A program made the position numbers and the translations under genes. The notes beneath the pieces are model-generated. The model worked only from the letters and a program-made list of their open reading frames with translations. It did not search any database and was not told the DNA's origin. Positions 1-10,188 of a stretch of 64,000 nt of DNA are shown here, in pieces (the stretch's first letter is position 1; each line of letters opens with the position of its first letter). Source of the stretch: Brassica napus (Eukaryota > Streptophyta > Magnoliopsida > Brassicales > Brassicaceae); assembly GCF_020379485.1 (NCBI RefSeq), contig NC_063435.1:4272162-4336161 (forward strand), written 5' to 3'.

Positions 1-595
1 TTAATGTTAATTTATATTTTTAATAAACCTTTTAAAATATGGTAATAACTCATATATTACATTTAATGTCAATTTATATTTTTGAAATTTTTTTTAGAAT
101 ATGGGAATAACGCATAAATCATCATTAAATAAATATATTTAAATGTGGCATTATAAATTTTGAAATATAATTTAATTACATATTTTTAAATTATACAATT
201 TTATTACTAAAATTTTTAAAAATGTATACAATTTCTTTAGAAAATTTTTAAAAAATTAATCATAAAATCATTATTTTCTTATATATCTACAAATTTTATA
301 AATATTGTTTAATTTTATTTTTTTGGTAATCATGCAACTTTTACAAATTTATGTAATATATTTAATTAATATAAATAGATAGAAAAATCTATCTAAGATT
401 ATAATTTCAAATATATACATGCATATTCTTAAATATAATTTTTATGTTTAATTAAATCAAATTTATATTAAAATATTGATACGAAAAAGAAAATTTACAA
501 ATATTAATAAAATTTTATTTAAAAATATAATTTATATTTATCTGTTAAAAATATTTTAAATTTTTTTACTGCACATGGTGCAGGAAGACACCTAG
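1..595 (+). mobile_element. Helitron, 3' part (5' end outside window)
   Basis: AT-rich sequence that ends in a classic Helitron 3' terminus. A perfect 6-bp hairpin (CTGCAC, loop ATG, GTGCAG at 569-583) is followed 8 bases later by CTAG (592-595) and then T. The rest of the segment has no coding capacity. The 5' end is not in the window, so the length is unknown. Confidence 0.6.
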
Positions 596-794
596 TATAT
601 CACTAAATTGTTTTCGAAACTACCAGGATCAGCGAAGTATTGCTCGGAATAGATTGAGAAGGAGTTTGTTTATCTTGTAGGTCAACATTTCATTTGATAA
701 CATTTGTACGTGTTGAGATCGATAATGCACGAACATTTGGTCTTGTATGAAATTTAAATTACAAAACAAAACTTTATTATCTTCTTTGTGTTCT

Positions 795-1080
795 TTTAGC
801 CATAATTTTTTTTGAATTTAAATTGCATAAGAAGGAAATTTCACCAGTTGAAGTTGGAAGAGAAGCTTTACATGCGGTATTAAATACTGAAATTGCCGAT
901 GATAAAAATATATGATTTCAAAATTTTCTTGCTCGATTTAGGAAAATAAAAAAATAAAGACTCATACTAAATACATTAGTTGATCACTTGTGGAATGAAT
1001 ATTATAATTCAACGTTATCAAGGAGATCCAATAGAGATTTGAGTTTGCGACATTGCTCTTGCACCGAGAGGTCTCCAATG
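795..1080 (+). pseudogene. PIF/Harbinger transposase C-terminal relic
   Basis: Conceptual translation with stops gives a stretch resembling the C-terminus of plant PIF/Harbinger nuclease transposases (FQNFLARFRKIK, then LVDHLWNE). The same motif order (FQEFLSRFRKIK, then ALIDHL) occurs in the clearer Harbinger relic near 51.7 kb, which supports the call. The segment carries stop codons and lacks the catalytic DDE part. The end near 1070 (GGTCTCCAATGG) may be part of a terminal repeat. The stretch 1081-1510 is AT-rich with no gene visible. Confidence 0.5.
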
Positions 1081-1510
1081 GTGATCGTCTCATTATTAAG
1101 CCAAAATATGGTATATTATATATTTTTATGATTTATTGTATTTTTAATAATAAATGTTTGATTTAAATACAATATATTTATGGAAGTAGAAACATAAAAT
1201 AATTAGGGTTAATGGTAAATTTTTATAAGTTGAAGGTATTACTTACAATTTTTAACCAAATAAAAAAGAAATCATTTGGAATATTTGTTTAGAATAAAAA
1301 TAGAATAATACATAGGAGTAAAACATAACTCTATTTTGAAGTTACTTTATTTTGGAGTAAGAAATAGAATAATACATTAGAGATTCTCTAATATAAGTTA
1401 AAACCTTTGATCACGTTCACGTATATACGTCAATCTTGTTGATGATTTATTTCATATGACAGAAAAATAATCTTAGAATTATATGTAAATAGATTTTAAG
1501 AAGATAAAAC

Positions 1511-1930
1511 TCATTGTTTAGCAACGATCCAATGATGTTCGAGCCCCTTTGCTTTACCATTTTTCTCTAAGTAAATTCCATCAACTCTAGCAATCCATGA
1601 ACGTTTTTCACCACTTCGCGCTTGACTGGCTCCTCTGTATGCACGCCATATAGTTTGAGAACTTTTCACTTTATCCCCATGTCGTAAGGTGCAACGCCAT
1701 ACAATTCTTCTCCCTATTCCTAACTCACTAACTGCAATATTATATTTCTCGTTGAATTTTAGCTCGCGGAGACCCTCAACATGCTTTCTGTTGGATGAGC
1801 AATTAACTTTGAGAATACTACCTGGAGTGAGTTGATTTTGAACTTCTAAAGTGTTCTTATTACACCAAACACATCCTTCATTCAAACCAGAACACATAGC
1901 AATAACTAGCATAAATATGAGGTAGTTCAT
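1511..1930 (-). CDS. Plant self-incompatibility S1-family (S-protein homologue, SPH) secreted protein
   Basis: Single-exon 139-aa protein. The N-terminus (MNYLIFMLVIAMCSGLNEGC) is a short hydrophobic signal peptide. The mature part has the S1-family layout: an N-x-L strand, LKVNCSS, a Y-x-I-x-V-S strand and IVWRCTLRHG, with the conserved cysteines in VNC and WRC and an aromatic/basic C-terminus (HHWIVAKQ). S1-family proteins are small secreted beta-sandwich proteins. The founding Papaver member acts in pollen rejection, but most Brassicaceae members have no known function. No transmembrane segment is visible. The neighbourhood is all transposon debris and the gene does not belong to the collinear block, so it may be a dispersed copy. 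The family call is firm; expression and function are unknown. Confidence 0.75.
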   Translation of the reverse strand: MNYLIFMLVIAMCSGLNEGCVWCNKNTLEVQNQLTPGSILKVNCSSNRKHVEGLRELKFNEKYNIAVSELGIGRRIVWRCTLRHGDKVKSSQTIWRAYRGASQARSGEKRSWIARVDGIYLEKNGKAKGLEHHWIVAKQ

Positions 1931-2710
1931 CTTCTTTTATCTAAAATATCTGTTAAAGAGATATGATTTTATAGACATTAGAGTGGAATATATTTACATT
2001 TTTTTGGTAAAAATGTTTTACTATTTTTAAAAAGTTTAAAAAGTAATGGCCAAAATTAAACATATATATTAACCAAGAAAAGTTGTGGTCAAAAACTCAT
2101 TTGAGCTCGAGAAATAAGGTGAATCAAATAAGATTAGACTAAATAAATTAAACATGCAAATTTTTGCTGACCACAAAAAAGCTAAAAAGAACTAAAAACA
2201 ATACACATTGTATTTATTCAAATTAGATTTATGTTTTCAGTCTTTAATAGTTGAAATAAAATTTTGAATTCACACTGTCCACCACCATAATATTTATAGC
2301 ATTTTGAATTATTTACTTTTAAAATATGTGAAAATATATTATTTATATTAACAAATTCTAAACTAATAGTATCAATAAATAAAAATTAACCATTTCAGAA
2401 AATTTGCATGAAATAGTTTTTAACATTGAATTTTATTAGATATTAAAACATTATTCATCGTCTTAAAAAGTATTGTTTAAACGCTTATATTTAAAATTAC
2501 ATATAATTATTTTTGAATTAAAAGTTGAAACAATATTTAATCAAAAATATATATTAAACATCATTTAAAATAGTAGAGAATGGGTAGAATTTACTATACT
2601 CAATCATAACTATATATACATTTTCAAAGAAAGTTTCCATCTCTGCCAGATAAAAGGTTGTAGACAGTCTCATTAACTGCTTTCATAATCTAATCTATAA
2701 AATTAAGGGG
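1931..2710. other. AT-rich intergenic DNA, no gene seen
   Basis: Very AT-rich sequence upstream of the S1-family gene with no conserved coding stretch. The first part presumably holds that gene's promoter, but no distinct motif stands out. Confidence 0.6.
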
Positions 2711-2915
2711 TTTTAGTAATAAAACCTTTCAACTAATATTTCACGAAAGAAACCTCAACTTTAACTTTGTTAACGTCTGTTACACTGTGTCACCGTATTT
2801 TAAATGGAGGGTGACATACATTATTGGAATTAAATTTGAGGGTTTCTTTCGTCGATTTTTTAGTTTAGGGGTTATTTTGTGATTCATCTTTAGTTGATAG
2901 ATTTAATTACTAAAT
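2711..2915. mobile_element. Foldback / MITE-like element (~205 bp)
   Basis: The left end (TTTTAGTAATAAAACC...CAACTAA...CGAAAGAAACCTCAA) recurs in reverse complement at the right end (TTTAGTAATTAAATC...CAACTAA...CGAAAGAAACCCTCAA), giving imperfect inverted arms of about 70-85 bp. The centre contains a smaller stem (GTCACC / GGGTGAC). The element has no coding capacity, which fits a non-autonomous foldback transposon. No target duplication could be fixed. Sequence from 2916 to about 3370 shows nothing recognisable. Confidence 0.5.
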
Positions 2916-3371
2916 GCAATTAAATTTTTAAAAATTTTTATTATCACTTATGCATTATTTAAATCTCTTACAATCCATTTATAATCCTTTAAAATAATTT
3001 ATAAACTCTTATACATTACTTTATGAATTTTATAACCCACTTATAAAACACTCGCCATATTACTTGGAGCTATTGTTATTTTCATTTGATATTTGAATCA
3101 CTTGGTTGATTGGACACATTATCAACACATATACTTCTTGTTGGGAATTTTGTTATAAAGGGCAACTAATCTGATATATTGTATATTTTCCATAAAACTA
3201 ACTTTTGATATTTATGGAAATTTACTACTTTTACATTGTTTATCATCTTCATATCCATAAGAAAATTCCAAATATATTAAAAAGAATAAAAATATGATAC
3301 TAATATAGGCAAACACTTTTGACAAATATTTATGTGATGAAATTATTATTGAAATCCTAAAGTTCAACCGT

Positions 3372-3775
3372 TTGTATTTTGGCGTAAAAACAAAATTTTG
3401 CATTTTTAGCGGAAAACCATAATTTTCATTAGGAGGGAAAATGGAATTTTGCATTTTGGCGGAAAACATAATTTTGTATTTTTGGCAGAAAAATGAATTT
3501 GTGTTTTTTGCGGAAAATTAGGATTGTGTTTTTGTGCGAAAATGGGATTTTTCATTTTGGCGAAAAACGAGATTTTGTTTTTTTTTTGCGGGAAAATGTA
3601 GTATTGAATTGTTGGCGTAAAATTGCATTTTTGTAGAAAATGAAATTTTACTTTTTTGCGGGAAAACATATTTTTTTAGTGATAAAGCAAGATTTTTGGT
3701 TTTGGCGGAAAAGTAAAATTTTGCATTTTTTTCCGGAAAATAAGATTTTGCGTTTATGGTAGAAAATGAATAGTT
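3372..3775. repeat. Degenerate minisatellite, ~25-30 bp unit (TTTTGCATTTTTGGCGGAAAA)
   Basis: About a dozen and a half degenerate tandem copies of a unit around ATTTTGCATTTTTGGCGGAAAA, with variable spacing and many substitutions. Open frames on the minus strand here (3212-3469 and 3406-3669) translate to repeats such as FSAKM and are by-products of the repeat, not genes. Confidence 0.75.
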
Positions 3776-6068
3776 ATATTTTAAGTTATTGAAAATATTT
3801 GTTTATCTGAAGAAAACATTACAAGTGCCTTAAACCCTATATGGCAAACCCTATTTAAGCTCGGATATAAGGCTATCCGGCTGTTTTTTACCGTAATCTA
3901 TTTAGTCAAATAGGATAGGGTGGATTTTGAAATTTTGGAAGGGGTTAGGGTACCCTGCGGATAATTACCCATTGTTGCATCCCTAGCTCCAATCTTTCAA
4001 CAAGTACGATCTTAATAATCAATTTGTTCATTCTCTAAAAGTCTTATACCTTTTCTTTGTATTAAAAATCGTGTAGACTTTTCTAAAAATCTTCTCTAGT
4101 AAATATGTTGGTTTTATAATTGCCAAAGCTTTTTAAAATTTTGGCTTTTCCAAAAAACGATTTCTGGATAAGTCTTCTACCATAAAGACTTTTTGAGATG
4201 TTTTCTTACAGTTATACTAAGTCTCCAAAGTCTTGCAAGTAATCTGTGTATATGTTAATTTTGCAATTGATAATAGTAATAAAATATTTAATATTAAAAT
4301 TAAACAAATAGAAGAGTTCTTGAGATGTTTTCATTAATTTTATTCCGAGATTCTAGTCAAACTTTTTGTTTTGAAAACGGACTTCTTTTGAAGTCTTCTC
4401 TTATAAAGTCAAATATGGTCAATTGCAAAACTAACATATACAGGCTTCTTGCGACATTATAACAGTAAGAAGAATTCTTTAAAAACTTTCTTTTGGAAGA
4501 CTTTTCTAGAAGTCTTCTATGAAAAGTCAATTTTTAACAAAAAATTGGTTAATTACAAAGATATATAACATGATTATCTCCTAGAGAATTCTTCTCTCGA
4601 AAAAGCGAAAAAAAAAATCCAAATACAAAAGTAACACCAATAATATTTCTTAAGAAGTCTGTTAATTGAGAAGATTTATTGAGATGTCTCCTCACTAGTT
4701 ATTAGGTTAAACATTAGATCTTCAGTTGCTTCGTACTCTTATCTTTGTCCACATAAATAATTTTTTTTACATCAATCTATATTTATTAATAAAATAATTA
4801 ATATAATTATTTTTTATGAATCACCTAGTTCAAAATATTAAAACATAGAAACACCAAAATCATTACTTGATTGTTATTCACAAATAAAAATGATAGTTTG
4901 TATTAGTTTATGTAACCAATGATTATACGGAACCAAAATCAATCAAAAGTATGCAATAAAAAATTTTCTTTTACCTTTTCGAAGTTTCATCAGTTTATCT
5001 ACCGCAGTAACAATTTACAACTTTTTGTTTGCAGGAACCGACGACGTTTTGATCATCAACTTCTCCATAATCTTCTCATGTATCACAAAACCTGCAGCTA
5101 ACGCAAATTCATCCTCATCCATTCCACTAAAGTTATACATCCACACATTTTTCACACGGAAATCAACATTGAAGAAGCAATATTTCCACTTGTTTATATT
5201 CCATCAATAGAAGATTCCTTATAAACATTTTTTAACAACTATTATTATCATTCATAAAAATACTAACAATAACCAGAAATAAATTGAAAAACATAATTAA
5301 TCTGAAAGAACAAAAATACATAGAAAGTAAAAACCGATGGTACTTCTCTTGAAAAGGCCTTGCTATCAAGCTTCAAATCTTGTCAGCTTGTTTCTTCATC
5401 TTCACTTTTGATCCTATACAATTTCCATGTCCGACTATCATTCATAAGATGAAAATCCAAACTTTATATTGTAACATAATCATTATAAATACCAAATCTT
5501 TTTGTTGTATAAGATTGGCCAACTTCAAATTTAGATCTAAAATATATTTCCATAAAGAACCCCATGTATTGGTTCTTTTGAAAAGAATAAAAACTGATAC
5601 AATTAATTATATGATGACACATATAAAATATATAACACTAATCATGAAAAACAAAATATCAATTTTTATTTTATTTTATTTTGTCAACACAAAATATCAA
5701 TTTATAAAAAGGTAAAAATTTATATATGCACAGACGTGCTGATCAATCTCTAGTTCTGGTTTATAAACGATGAGTGAAAGACCACAGGTTTAACTCTTTC
5801 TAAAATTAAAAACAAAGAATAAAATATCAGAATTTTTTTTTTAAAAGGGAATAGCATAGCATGGTAAATATCAAAGAAAGGAAAAGGCATGTGCTAACAT
5901 TGTGTTTGCCTTGTAATGTAAGTATAGAGTAATTGGTTGCAAGATTTGTTCATATGGGCTTGGCAAAGCACCCTTCTATTGTAAGTTGCAACATGATGGT
6001 CGGTAACCTGATGCTCAATGTCATACTGGTCAATGAAACTTGAAAGTAGTATACTGTTTAATAAGATA
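3776..6068. other. Intergenic, repeat-like; AGTCTTCT-rich segment 4060-4720
   Basis: No supported gene. Between about 4060 and 4720 the short motif AGTCTTCT/AGAAGACT recurs in both orientations, including a palindromic pair near 4500-4520, suggesting an old transposon. The region 3830-3990 looks like another dispersed repeat. Small open frames at 4919-5715 are low-complexity, AT-rich, and resemble no family I know. Confidence 0.45.
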
Positions 6069-6105
6069 CTAGATTAAGATCCACGCATTGCGCGGAATGA
6101 GCATT

Positions 6106-6108
<3 letters not shown>

Positions 6109-6165
<57 letters not shown>
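6109..6165. repeat. (AT)n microsatellite
   Basis: Uninterrupted alternating TA tract of about 55 bp inside the Helitron, a candidate length-polymorphic marker. Shorter TA tracts lie at about 6662-6680, 34580-34596 and 60378-60397. Confidence 0.95.
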
Positions 6166-6169
<4 letters not shown>

Positions 6170-6185
6170 TTATGTATTATATGTT

Positions 6186-6283
6186 TTTACAGATTATAAA
6201 ATAACAAATATATATATTGAATAATTAAAAGTCTTTACAGATTATAAAATAACAAATATATATATTGAATAATTAAAAGTCAG
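6186..6283. repeat. Tandem duplication, ~47-50 bp unit
   Basis: Two nearly identical adjacent copies that start TTTACAGATTATAAAATAAC and end ATAATTAAAAGTC. They lie within the minus-strand Helitron. Confidence 0.9.
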
Positions 6284-7213
6284 TAACTATTACATATATA
6301 ATTAAATTGGTGCAAACATATAAATTAATTTTATTAATCCAAACAATATTGTTCTATTTGATAGGATATATAATTACATTTAAATGATATTAACATACAT
6401 AATATATTTTTAATATTAATGTATATTAAATGATGCTTTCTACTCATATGATTTTTGGATCATTTGTATATTTTATAGAAAAAAACTTAACATTAATAAT
6501 AACAAAATTTTATTGTAGGATTAATATTTTTAGTAATTTATAATTTTTTTAAAATTAAGTTGTCAATGATTGTTCAATTTTTTTATCAAAAACATTTCAA
6601 AGTAAATTCTGAAATTAAATATTTATGTATCTTATATGGTATATAGTTTAATTTAAAATGAGATATATATATATATATATATTTTTAATATTAATAATTA
6701 ATTAAATTATACTTTTTATATGATTTTGTAATCATTTTTATGACAAAAAAGTAATCATTTTTATTTTGTCAGAATAAAAATTTTAAACCATGGATCACAA
6801 AATTTTAATGTGAGACTTTTAACAGTTTTAGTAATTTAGAGTTATTTTTAAAAATTAAAAATATAATATATACGGAAAAATCTAAATTTTATTATATGGT
6901 TAATGTGGTTGTTTAATTTATTTTAATAATTTAAAATTAAACAAATATGATAGAAGATACACTATTTTTTTATCAAATTTTTATTGTTCAAAATTAGTAA
7001 TTGTCATATATACTTTAGTCGCATTAGGCAATTCTATAATTTTTATTTAAGAAAATAATAAAGAACAATAATAATGTATTTATGGTTACTTTAATAAAAA
7101 AAACTTATTATATAATTAGATGGACCAAATTATTTCTCTAATGATTCTAAGAATTATCATAGTAATGTCACGTGGCTACAAAAATAAGTAATATTTCTCA
7201 ATTAATATATAGG

Positions 7214-8026
7214 TAATATGTTATGAGAAGTGTTTTTGTTTGTTTGTTGAACTGTTGGTGTAGTTCTTGAGATATATACATTTATTAATTGCTGCAAAAT
7301 AAGTACATAAGTAGTATTTCATGTTTGATAAAATTATAGAAGTAAATTTTTAAAGATGTCTACATTTATTAGCTAACAACATAGTTGATAGTTCCATAAT
7401 TATAACATATTATATTTGAAATTCATTCATGACCATTAACTAACACATACTGGGAAACAATAAAATCGTGTAAAATCTTAATAAGTAATACAAAAATTCA
7501 CTTTTAATAGATTTTTTTTAATAGTGAAAAAAATAGAATATGGAGTCTAATAAAAAAATCTACTTTTTGAATAGTGAGGAAACCATGTAAACATGATTTT
7601 TCCTGGTGTAGGCACGTTTCCAACCTTTTCTACCTGTTAAACTTCAGATATGAGCAAAAGGAAGTTCTTGTGACGATTATTAGTGAAAAAATCATGAAAA
7701 TATGAAACTTTGTGTTTACAAAAATGAAAGTTATGAGGGTTTTTTAGATGAAAGAGGAGAGGAAATGAAGATTTGTTGGTGTAAGATGGAAATTAGAATG
7801 CTTCTTAAGCCCCAAAATAGTTGTTCATGTTGGTTAGATAAATTGATAATGACATTGTTATAAATAAGAAAAAATGTGTTAAGGCATTTTTTTTTTAATT
7901 TTTTGTCAGTTTTCAAACAAAAGACATTAAATTATAATGACATTTTTGTAAATAATAAAAATATCTATGAGAAGATTATGGCAAAGTATTGTTGATAAAA
8001 CAAACATCAAACAACTTAGTTTTGCA
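7214..8026. other. Intergenic, no gene seen
   Basis: AT-rich stretch between two Helitrons. The minus-strand open frame at 7731-7916 (61 aa) is lysine/isoleucine-rich low complexity and I do not call it a gene. Confidence 0.5.
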
Positions 8027-8816
8027 TCTATACTATTAAAAGGGAAAAAGTATTAAAAAAATTTACTTACAAAAGGTTGTTGGACCTACTTATTAACTAT
8101 TTATTATATTTTGATTCTATCTTTATTTCCTCTAACTATATAAATACTTTACATAATTTAAATGAACTCATTTATTACTCTCCATAATATATTATATAAT
8201 TACTCAAAATCCTCATAAATATAGGACATATGACTCTAACATGTTTGACATGTATAACATCTTTACGTGAATTGGAAGTTAAAAGTCTTAACGTCAACTA
8301 TTCAACTATGAAACATTGATTTAATTAATTACTTGCAATCAATTATTAAGATTTGATTTTATATTCTTATACATGAATTAAATGATTACTCTTATTATAA
8401 AAAAATCAAATGGGCCTAAACGGGTTAGAAAATTTAAATGAAATTAGTAAAAAAGACATGTTTAAATATGCCATGTTTCTTTATTTTACAAATTCTAACA
8501 ATGCATATGATACGTTTTTATTGAATTTTCACAAATGTAAAATATCCCGCGCTTTAATTATCAGATAATTTGGGTTGCTTGGATAAAAATATAGGATAAT
8601 ATTCTCTGTTCGGTTTCTACTCTTCAGTTCCAGAGAAATATGATATGTTTGGTTATTTATGAAATTCAGTTTAATTTTTTTTTAGTTTGGTAAAGTTCGG
8701 TTCACCTGGGTAAATGTGTCCAGGCCTATACATTATTTTATATAAAAATCTATTCAAAGGAATTTATATAATTTTTAAAATAATCTTGCGTTTTCCAAGC
8801 GCGGGTCAGAAGCTAG
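8027..8816 (+). mobile_element. Non-autonomous Helitron with both termini (790 bp)
   Basis: The 5' end is A|TCTATACTATTAAAAGGGAA, the typical start of Brassicaceae non-autonomous Helitrons. The 3' end has the hairpin region CTTGCG-TTTTCCAAG-CGCGGG (8786 onward), then GTCAGAAG and CTAG at 8813-8816 followed by T. Insertion is therefore between A (8026) and T (8817), as expected for a Helitron, with no target duplication. The left hairpin arm has two C-to-T changes compared with the CCCGCG arm of the related terminus at 52.08 kb, consistent with cytosine deamination in a silenced element. No open reading frame. Confidence 0.85.
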
Positions 8817-8885
8817 TTTAACTTTAATTCATGAGTCATTTTTGCAAAATTATCTTTAAATAAAACGAAAGAAAGTTGAATTAAA

Positions 8886-9757
8886 TCTCTTATATATTAA
8901 TTGAGAAACATTACAACATTGTTTTGTAGTCACGTGTCACAGTGAGGATAAAACTAAGAATTTTTACAGAAATATGTTGGTTCATCTTAATTTATATTAT
9001 ATTTTTTATTAAACTAACTATTAAATTGATAAATAGTGTACAAAAGAATATTCTCGCACTTTCCTTAAATAAAAGCTACAAAATTACCTAATATGATTAA
9101 CATATATATGACAATTAATGATTATGAATAATAAATATTTGATAACATTTTTTGTATCTTAGCTCTTTTTTATTTAGTTTTATATGATTAAAAAATATCA
9201 AACAATCACATTAACCATATAATAATAAAAATTAAAAAAAAAATATATGTTATATTTTGAATTTTTATACCGACTATAAATTACTACAAAAATTAAATAT
9301 CCCACACTAAAATTGTAATCAATGGTTTAACTTTCTGGTAATAACAAGATACAAATGATCATAAGTCATATGAATATGAAGTCTCATTCATACGATTAAA
9401 CTATATAGCATAGAAAAATATTTAAATATGATAATTTCCAAATTTGTATTGAAAAAGTATTGAAGCGTTATTATTTTAATTTTGAAATTTGCAATCAAAA
9501 AATCGTAGATTAGAAATTTATTGATTAAAATATACTATATACCTATGTCTATGTCATTGAAATTTAGTTATATACCATATAAAATAAACAAAATGATTTT
9601 TTTGATTTATTTCTCCAAAAAATATCGTAAATAAACAAGATGTATTATTTTGATATATTTCCTTACTCTAATTAAATGAATACAAATAAATAATAATATA
9701 TAAAGGAATGATTTTTATATAACATTTATCTGTGCAATTGCGTGGGTCTTAAGATAG
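8886..9757 (+). mobile_element. Non-autonomous Helitron with both termini (872 bp)
   Basis: The 5' end is A|TCTCTTATATATTAATTGAG, followed by GTAGTCACGTGTCAC. The 3' end is a wobble-paired hairpin (CTGTGC-AATT-GCGTGG), then GTCTTAAGATAG (9746-9757) and T. The terminal tetranucleotide is ATAG rather than CTAG, so this copy is probably immobile. It belongs to the same family as the minus-strand element at 6069-7213. No coding capacity. Confidence 0.75.
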
Positions 9758-10188
9758 TTGGTGTATAAAACATAAACTTTTGTGTTTTTGTATTTTTCCG
9801 TTTTTGATTGGTCAAAACTTTTTTCAATAAAGCAGCAGAAAAAAAAATCAAACTTTCGGAAAAGTCAATTGGTTCACGACTAAACCGGGAAAAGAAAACC
9901 GGTTAGCATGTACACAATCATTAATTAAACCGGTCAACGTGTCAGCTACTCGCCCGTGAAAGGCAAGCGTGGTCACACAAAAGCGCGTGGTAGTAGATAT
10001 GGCGATTCCAATTCCCAATCAAATCGGGAAGACGAAGAAGAAGTTCCTCTGATTTTGGCATACGAATCGTGATTCTCGGCTCCATTCATCTCTCTCTCTC
10101 TCTCCGACGCTTCTCGTCGGAAACTAGGGATTCACTTTATTCTCCAGATCGATTTCGCGGACGGCGTTGATTCGATTTGCGTGCGACA
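9758..10188 (+). promoter_or_regulatory. Upstream region and 5' leader of the Smr-domain gene
   Basis: About 430 bp between the last Helitron and the start codon, richer in GC than the transposon region. It contains a (TC)n tract (CATCTCTCTCTCTCTC, about 10086-10101), typical of plant 5' leaders. The transposon edge at 9757 lies only about 430 bp upstream of the ATG, so it likely limits or contributes to the promoter. Confidence 0.45.

Larger units (their letters stand above)
6069..7213 (-). mobile_element. Non-autonomous Helitron, minus orientation
   Basis: The left edge is a Helitron 3' terminus in reverse complement: CTAG at 6069-6072 preceded by A, then a hairpin (on the minus strand CCGCGC, loop AAT, GCGTGG) about 10 bases in. 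The right edge (about 7165-7213) matches in reverse complement the 5' terminus of the sister element at 8886: a TATATATTAATTGAGAAA stretch and then GTAGCCACGTGACA. The inside is non-coding, with an (AT)n tract and a 47-bp tandem duplication. Shared internal blocks with the 8886-9757 element (for example TATATGGTTAATGTG at about 6895 against its complement at about 9205) place both in one family, in opposite orientation. Confidence 0.65.

Noticed and set aside
3212..3669. Two overlapping minus-strand open frames
   Set aside because: They are translation products of the degenerate minisatellite.
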